27,190 bases of DNA from Nemertoderma westbladi (Eukaryota > Xenacoelomorpha > Nemertodermatida > Nemertodermatidae), in assembly GCA_032718475.1 (NCBI GenBank), contig JAUCBJ010003365.1, forward strand, positions 1-27,190, in the 5' to 3' direction. How positions within the stretch are numbered: the first letter of the stretch is position 1; each line of letters begins with the position of its first letter. Positions 20,675-27,190 of the stretch are shown here, in pieces. The translations under genes and the position numbers were made by a program. The notes beneath the pieces were generated by a model. It searched no databases, was not told where the DNA came from, and saw only the letters and a program-made list of their open reading frames with translations.

Positions 20675-23284
20675 GAAGTTTTTTCAACCCGTAACATGAT
20701 AGATAGTTCTCCTAAATTCTATTCAACCCGTAACATGATAGATAGTTCTCCTAAATTCTATTCAACCCGTAACATGATAGATAGTTCTCCTAAATTCTAT
20801 TCAACCCGTAACATGATAGATAGTTCTCCTAAATTCTATTCAACCCGTAACATGATAGATAGTTCTCCTAAATTCTATTCAACCCGTAACATGATAGATA
20901 GTTCTCCTAAATTCTATTCAACCCGTAACATGATAGATAGTTCTCCTAAATTCTATTCAACCCGTAACATGATAGATAGTTCTCCTAAATTCTATTCAAC
21001 CCGTAACATGATAGATAGTTCTCCTAAATTCTATTCAACCCGTAACATGATAGATAGTTCTCCTAAATTCTATTCAACCCGTAACATGATAGATAGTTCT
21101 CCTAAATTCTATTCAACCCGTAACATGATAGATAGTTCTCCTAAATTCTATTCAACCCGTAACATGATAGATAGTTCTCCTAAATTCTATTCAACCCGTA
21201 ACATGATAGATAGTTCTCCTAAATTCTATTCAACCCGTAACATGATAGATAGTTCTCCTAAATTCTATTCAACCCGTAACATGATAGATAGTTCTCCTAA
21301 ATTCTATTCAACCCGTAACATGATAGATAGTTCTCCTAAATTCTATTCAACCCGTAACATGATAGATAGTTCTCCTAAATTCTATTCAACCCGTAACATG
21401 ATAGATAGTTCTCCTAAATTCTATTCAACCCGTAACATGATAGATAGTTCTCCTAAATTCTATTCAACCCGTAACATGATAGATAGTTCTCCTAAATTCT
21501 ATTCAACCCGTAACATGATAGATAGTTCTCCTAAATTCTATTCAACCCGTAACATGATAGATAGTTCTCCTAAATTCTATTCAACCCGTAACATGATAGA
21601 TAGTTCTCCTAAATTCTATTCAACCCGTAACATGATAGATAGTTCTCCTAAATTCTATTCAACCCGTAACATGATAGATAGTTCTCCTAAATTCTATTCA
21701 ACCCGTAACATGATAGATAGTTCTCCTAAATTCTATTCAACCCGTAACATGATAGATAGTTCTCCTAAATTCTATTCAACCCGTAACATGATAGATAGTT
21801 CTCCTAAATTCTATTCAACCCGTAACATGATAGATAGTTCTCCTAAATTCTATTCAACCCGTAACATGATAGATAGTTCTCCTAAATTCTATTCAACCCG
21901 TAACATGATAGATAGTTCTCCTAAATTCTATTCAACCCGTAACATGATAGATAGTTCTCCTAAATTCTATTCAACCCGTAACATGATAGATAGTTCTCCT
22001 AAATTCTATTCAACCCGTAACATGATAGATAGTTCTCCTAAATTCTATTCAACCCGTAACATGATAGATAGTTCTCCTAAATTCTATTCAACCCGTAACA
22101 TGATAGATAGTTCTCCTAAATTCTATTCAACCCGTAACATGATAGATAGTTCTCCTAAATTCTATTCAACCCGTAACATGATAGATAGTTCTCCTAAATT
22201 CTATTCAACCCGTAACATGATAGATAGTTCTCCTAAATTCTATTCAACCCGTAACATGATAGATAGTTCTCCTAAATTCTATTCAACCCGTAACATGATA
22301 GATAGTTCTCCTAAATTCTATTCAACCCGTAACATGATAGATAGTTCTCCTAAATTCTATTCAACCCGTAACATGATAGATAGTTCTCCTAAATTCTATT
22401 CAACCCGTAACATGATAGATAGTTCTCCTAAATTCTATTCAACCCGTAACATGATAGATAGTTCTCCTAAATTCTATTCAACCCGTAACATGATAGATAG
22501 TTCTCCTAAATTCTATTCAACCCGTAACATGATAGATAGTTCTCCTAAATTCTATTCAACCCGTAACATGATAGATAGTTCTCCTAAATTCTATTCAACC
22601 CGTAACATGATAGATAGTTCTCCTAAATTCTATTCAACCCGTAACATGATAGATAGTTCTCCTAAATTCTATTCAACCCGTAACATGATAGATAGTTCTC
22701 CTAAATTCTATTCAACCCGTAACATGATAGATAGTTCTCCTAAATTCTATTCAACCCGTAACATGATAGATAGTTCTCCTAAATTCTATTCAACCCGTAA
22801 CATGATAGATAGTTCTCCTAAATTCTATTCAACCCGTAACATGATAGATAGTTCTCCTAAATTCTATTCAACCCGTAACATGATAGATAGTTCTCCTAAA
22901 TTCTATTCAACCCGTAACATGATAGATAGTTCTCCTAAATTCTATTCAACCCGTAACATGATAGATAGTTCTCCTAAATTCTATTCAACCCGTAACATGA
23001 TAGATAGTTCTCCTAAATTCTATTCAACCCGTAACATGATAGATAGTTCTCCTAAATTCTATTCAACCCGTAACATGATAGATAGTTCTCCTAAATTCTA
23101 TTCAACCCGTAACATGATAGATAGTTCTCCTAAATTCTATTCAACCCGTAACATGATAGATAGTTCTCCTAAATTCTATTCAACCCGTAACATGATAGAT
23201 AGTTCTCCTAAATTCTATTCAACCCGTAACATGATAGATAGTTCTCCTAAATTCTATTCAACCCGTAACATGATAGATAGTTCT
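20675..23284. repeat. Array E: 39-bp minisatellite, 66 identical units
   Basis: Unit begins ATGATAGATAGTTCTCCTAA and ends TTCAACCCGTAAC. Full units run 20696-23269, 66 x 39 = 2,574 bases, and by eye they are identical: the text repeats exactly every 780 bases, and no variant base is seen. Edge pieces are TTTTTTCAACCCGTAAC on the left and ATGATAGATAGTTCT on the right. One frame is open for 867 codons as a 13-residue repeat MIDSSPKFYSTRN. There is no promoter-like, splice or composition evidence for a gene, so I treat it as non-coding satellite DNA. Confidence 0.97.
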
Positions 23285-24345
23285 AAGTTGCCATCATAAC
23301 AGCTACTTAAAAAAATGTTGAGTTTATCTTCTGTCGTCAATATTAAGTTCCCTGTGTGAGTTTCAATTGGGGCCTACTACTTATTGAATATTGTACGGAG
23401 ACAGGTGTTTGGGGTACTTGATCCAAATTCCATCTTGGTGACTTAATATCTCGTCTCAATGTTAAATATAAATAACGGGAAAGGATCAGGTTACAGTGAC
23501 ACGTTATTCTAACCAAAACAATAAACTAAAGTCAATATACAGGTTAGAGTTTTATTTTTTAGAGTAATGAGCTTTTATTTGCATCGATTTCCACTGGACA
23601 TGGACGAATTTTGCTATCGCGTCTTTTTAAGTTGTATGAAAATTTAAAAAAATAAGTCACATATAACTTACTTTATTTATAATATATAATGGCATAAAAT
23701 ATTATTTTTTAGGTTGGGTAATTTTTACAAGTTGTACGTTACAAAGTTACAAGTGCACATTGTATTTGCTAACTGGACTCTTGGGTGGCTAAACTTGTAA
23801 CTATAATTTCTAAAATATAAATATAATCACATTTATTCGTGGTTTAGTATTTATTATTTCTGAGGTTTGTAATGTGCTGTTTAAATATTAATTGTTGGTG
23901 CCAATTTTTTTATCTTAACAAATAGGAATTGATAGGCCTACATTACATTACAGTAGCTCAATATCATACCTACCGGTAGTTAATATAGATCTATGTTGAA
24001 TTGATTTGAATAAACTTTTTTGGCACTACTTTATCTGACTACATTTTTTACTGTAATTTCAATAATTATACAGACATCTAACTATTTCTCAGACCTTTGT
24101 TTATTAAATTTTTATGGGAAGGTCGCGTGGGCGGTCACTAATGTCTAAAGTGACATGCCTAGGAACACAACTCAGTGCGAGATATATACAGCCTTTTGTC
24201 GGATTAGAACCTGCGCCGCCAAACACTATTATAGTTCAGGCGGCTGTATCCGGTCGGACACTGCCGATAGAGTGTCCGAGATAAACACAAATCCCTAGAA
24301 TATAGATTAGATAGTGTATTAATTCAGTGATTCAAACACCAATTA
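23285..24345. other. AT-rich non-coding stretch
   Basis: No open frame of note. From about 24115 to 24280 the base composition rises in GC and contains the hairpin and box-B-like site listed separately, possibly an old short dispersed repeat. Confidence 0.55.
24201..24279 (-). repeat. Possible tRNA-derived SINE remnant with two inverted repeats
   Basis: GGATTAGAACC at 24201-24211 is, on the minus strand, GGTTCTAATCC, one base from the pol III box B consensus GGTTCGANTCC. To its right are a 6-bp inverted repeat GCCGCC/GGCGGC (24215-24220, 24239-24244) and a perfect 9-bp hairpin TCGGACACT/AGTGTCCGA (24254-24262, 24271-24279, loop of 8). No box A or tRNA cloverleaf could be found, so this is not called as a tRNA. 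Confidence 0.35.
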
Positions 24346-24395
24346 CCCCCCCCCCCCCCACCCCCCCCCCCCCCCCACCCCCCCCCACCCCCCAC
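24346..24395. repeat. Poly-C tract with single A interruptions
   Basis: Runs of 14, 16, 9 and 6 C separated by single A. The minus strand therefore has four long G runs that could form G-quadruplexes. It sits 80 bases before array F. Exact run lengths may be unreliable. Confidence 0.95.
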
Positions 24396-24475
24396 GCATC
24401 CCTCACTAATTTTCACAACTCGTGATGTGATCTAATTTATATGAACCCGACCTAATTTTAATTCTCACTCTCAAT

Positions 24476-27190
24476 GGTAACGTTGAGGTGGTAACGGTTG
24501 AGGTGGTAACGGTTGAGGTGGTAACGGTTGCGGTTGTAACGGTTGAGGTGGTAACGGTTGAGTTGGTAACGGTTGAGGTGGTAACGGTTGAGGTGGTAAC
24601 GGTTGAGGTGGTAACTGTTGAGGTGGTAACGGTTGAGGTGGTAACGGTTGCGGTTGTAACGGTTGAGGTGGGAACGGTTGAGGTGGGAACGGTTGAGGTT
24701 GTAACGTTGAGGTGGTAACGGTTGAGGTGGTAACGTTGAGGTGGTAACGGTTGAGGTGGTAACGTTGAGGTGGTAACGGTTGAGGTGGTAACGGTTGAGG
24801 TGGTAACGGTTGAGGTGGTAACGGTTGAGGTGGTAACGGTTGAGGTGGTAACGGTTGAGGTGGTAACGGTTGAGGTGGTAACGGTTGAGGTGGTAACGGT
24901 TGAGGTGGTAACGGTTGAGGTGGTAACGGTTGAGGTGGTAACGGTTGAGGTGGTAACGGTTGAGGTGGTAACGGTTGAGGTGGTAACGGTTGAGGTGGTA
25001 ACGTTGAGGTGGTAACGGTTGAGGTGGTAACGTTGAGGTGGTAACGGTTGAGGTGGTAACGGTTGAGGTGGTAACGTTGAGGTGGTAACGGTTGAGGTGG
25101 TAACGTTGAGGTGGTAACGGTTGAGGTGGTAACGGTTGAGGTGGTAACGGTTGAGGTGGTAACGTTGAGGTGGTAACGGTTGAGGTGGTAACGGTTGAGG
25201 TGGTAACGTTGAGGTGGTAACGGTTGAGGTGGTAACGGTTGAGGTGGTAACGTTGAGGTGGTAACGGTTGAGGTGGTAACGGTTGAGGTGGTAACGTTGA
25301 GGTGGTAACGTTGAGGTGGTAACGGTTGAGGTGGTAACGGTTGAGGTGGTAACGGTTGAGGTGGTAACGGTTGAGTTGGTAACGTTGAGGTGGTAACGGT
25401 TGAGGTGGTAACGGTTGAGGTGGTAACGGTTGAGGTGGTAACGGTTGAGGTGGTAACGGTTGAGGTGGTAACGGTTGAGGTGGTAACGGTTGAGGTGGTA
25501 ACGGTTGAGGTGGTAACGGTTGAGGTGGTAACGGTTGAGGTGGTAACGGTTGAGGTGGTAACGGTTGAGGTGGTAACGGTTGAGGTGGTAACGGTTGAGG
25601 TGGTAACGTTGAGGTGGTAACGGTTGAGGTGGTAACGGTTGAGGTGGTAACGGTTGAGGTGGTAACGGTTGAGGTGGTAACGTTGAGGTGGTAACGGTTG
25701 AGGTGGTAACGTTGAGGTGGTAACGGTTGAGGTGGTAACGGTTGAGGTGGTAACGTTGAGGTGGTAACGGTTGAGGTGGTAACGGTTGAGGTGGTAACGT
25801 TGAGGTGGTAACGGTTGAGGTGGTAACGGTTGCGGTGGTAACGGTTGAGGTGGGAACGGTTGAGGTGGTAACGGTTGAGGTGGTAACGGTTGAGGTGGTA
25901 ACGGTTGAGGTGGTAACGGTTGAGGTGGTAACGGTTGAGGTGGTAACGGTTGAGGTGGTAACGGTTGAGGTGGTAACTGTTGAGGTGGTAACGGTTGATG
26001 TGGGAACGGTTGAGGTGGTAACTGTTGAGGTGGTAACGGTTGAGGTGGTAAAGGTTGCGGTTGTAACGGTTGAGGTGGGAACGTTGAGGTGGTAACGGTT
26101 GAGGTGGTAACGTTGAGGTGGTAACGGTTGAGGTGGTAACGGTTGAGGTGGTAACGGTTGAGGTGGTAACGTTGAGGTGGTAACGGTTGAGGTGGTAACG
26201 GTTGAGGTGGTAACGGTTGAGGTGGTAACGGTTGAGGTGGTAACGGTTGAGGTGGTAACGGTTGAGGTGGTAACGGTTGAGGTGGTAACGGTTGAGGTGG
26301 TAACGGTTGGGGTGGTAACGGTTGAGGTGGTAACGGTTGAGGTGGTAACGGTTGAGGTGGTAACGGTTGAGGTGGTAACGGTTGAGGTGGTAACGGTTGA
26401 GGTGGTAACGGTTGAGGTGGTAACGGTTGAGGTGGTAACGGTTGAGGTGGTAACGTTGAGGTGGTAACGGTTGAGGTGGTAACGGTTGAGGTGGTAACGT
26501 TGAGGTGGTAACGTTGAGGTGGTAACGGTTGAGGTGGTAACGTTGAGGTGGTAACGGTTGAGGTGGTAACGGTTGAGGTGGTAACGTTGAGGTGGTAACG
26601 TTGAGGTGGTAACGGTTGAGGTGGTAACGGTTGAGGTGGTAACGGTTGAGGTGGTAACGGTTGAGTTGGTAACGTTGAGGTGGTAACGGTTGAGGTGGTA
26701 ACGGTTGAGGTGGTAACGTTGAGGTGGTAACGGTTGAGGTGGTAACGGTTGAGGTGGTAACGTTGAGGTGGTAACGGTTGAGGTGGTAACGGTTGAGGTG
26801 GTAACGTTGAGGTGGTAACGGTTGAGGTGGTAACGGTTGAGGTGGTAACGGTTGAGGTGGTAACGGTTGAGGTGGTAACGGTTGAGGTGGTAACGTTGAG
26901 GTGGTAACGGTTGAGGTGGTAACGGTTGAGGTGGTAACGGTTGAGGTGGTAACGGTTGAGGTGGTAACGGTTGAGGTGGTAACGTTGAGGTGGTAACGGT
27001 TGAGGTGGTAACGGTTGAGGTGGTAACGGTTGAGGTGGTAACGGTTGAGGTGGTAACGTTGAGGTGGTAACGGTTGAGGTGGTAACGTTGAGGTGGTAAC
27101 GGTTGAGGTGGTAACGGTTGAGGTGGTAACGGTTGAGGTGGTAACGTTGAGGTGGTAACGGTTGAGGTGGTAACGTTGAGGTGGTAACGG
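24476..27190. repeat. Array F: 15/14-bp minisatellite, about 180 units, runs off the window
   Basis: Two interleaved unit types: 15 bp GTAACGGTTGAGGTG and 14 bp GTAACGTTGAGGTG (one G fewer). Long pure 15-bp runs occur at about 24776-25000, 25396-25605 and 26183-26452; elsewhere the types alternate irregularly. Variants are GGTTGCGGTTG, GAGTTGG, GTGGGAACGG and AACTGTT. A marker GGTTGAGTTGGTAACGTTG occurs at about 25370 and again 1,290 bases later with the same unit order before it, indicating an internal segmental duplication. The 15-bp runs are five codons (VVTVE) and open on paper; not genes. The + strand is G-rich with almost no C outside ACG. The array end is not in the window. Confidence 0.97.

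Noticed and set aside
20696-23299. 867-codon open frame of a 13-residue repeat
   Set aside because: Explained by 66 identical 39-bp units with no stop in that frame; no flanking gene structure, and the frame ends a few codons outside the array.
24201-24279. tRNA gene
   Set aside because: Only a box-B-like match and unrelated hairpins; no acceptor stem, anticodon arm or box A could be drawn.
24488-26467. Val/Thr/Glu repeat open frames in array F
   Set aside because: They arise only where 15-bp units run without a 14-bp unit, and end at each frame shift.
24476-27190. Telomeric repeat at the window end
   Set aside because: The 15/14-bp unit is not a known animal telomere unit (TTAGGG type) and units vary in length and sequence.

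Overview
The window is animal (invertebrate metazoan) nuclear DNA. It holds the 3' half of one intron-containing gene surrounded and invaded by minisatellites. I read six exons on the + strand that join in phase (1,788 nt, 595 codons plus stop): the end of LIM2, all of LIM3, a long low-complexity tail with a short conserved-looking SLPEL motif, an acidic SSSSESSEDEEPW stretch and a C-terminal CKIS CaaX box. This is the architecture of Prickle, the PET-LIM planar-cell-polarity protein. The PET domain and LIM1 must lie upstream, so positions 1-8827 are most likely intron. Species cannot be told from the sequence. AT-rich introns, a decayed LINE, a hAT-like element and abundant minisatellites would fit a lophotrochozoan or another non-vertebrate.

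Layout: 1-1284 AT-rich DNA with a C19 tract and a decayed minus-strand LINE reverse transcriptase; 1285-5578 array A (42-bp unit, 102 units without an indel); 5993-8047 array B (41-bp unit, 50 units); 8828-9487 LIM exons; 9464-9640 six tandem copies of an exon end plus its 5' splice site; 10052-10271 exon; 10280-11651 hAT-like insertion with perfect 15-bp TIRs and an 8-bp TSD; 11834-12140 exon; 12208-17214 array C (54/50-bp unit, about 95 units), which is a tandem repeat of a 3' splice site and the start of the next exon; 17173-17388 and 17727-18352 the last two exons; 18353-18580 3' UTR; 18817-19274 array D (21 bp); 20675-23284 array E (39 bp, 66 identical copies); 24346-24395 poly-C; 24476-27190 array F (15/14 bp), running off the window. 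Tandem arrays cover roughly 63% of the window.

The most unusual point is that three splice signals of this one gene have been duplicated: a donor amplified about sixfold, a donor copied as a transposon target-site duplication, and an acceptor amplified about 95-fold. In each case the reading frame stays open when the array is spliced out as intron. Choosing other copies gives either early stops (truncated LIM-only products) or, for the last four acceptor units, in-frame 18-residue insertions. No other protein gene is supported; the very long open frames inside arrays A, D, E and F follow from repeat units that lack stop codons.
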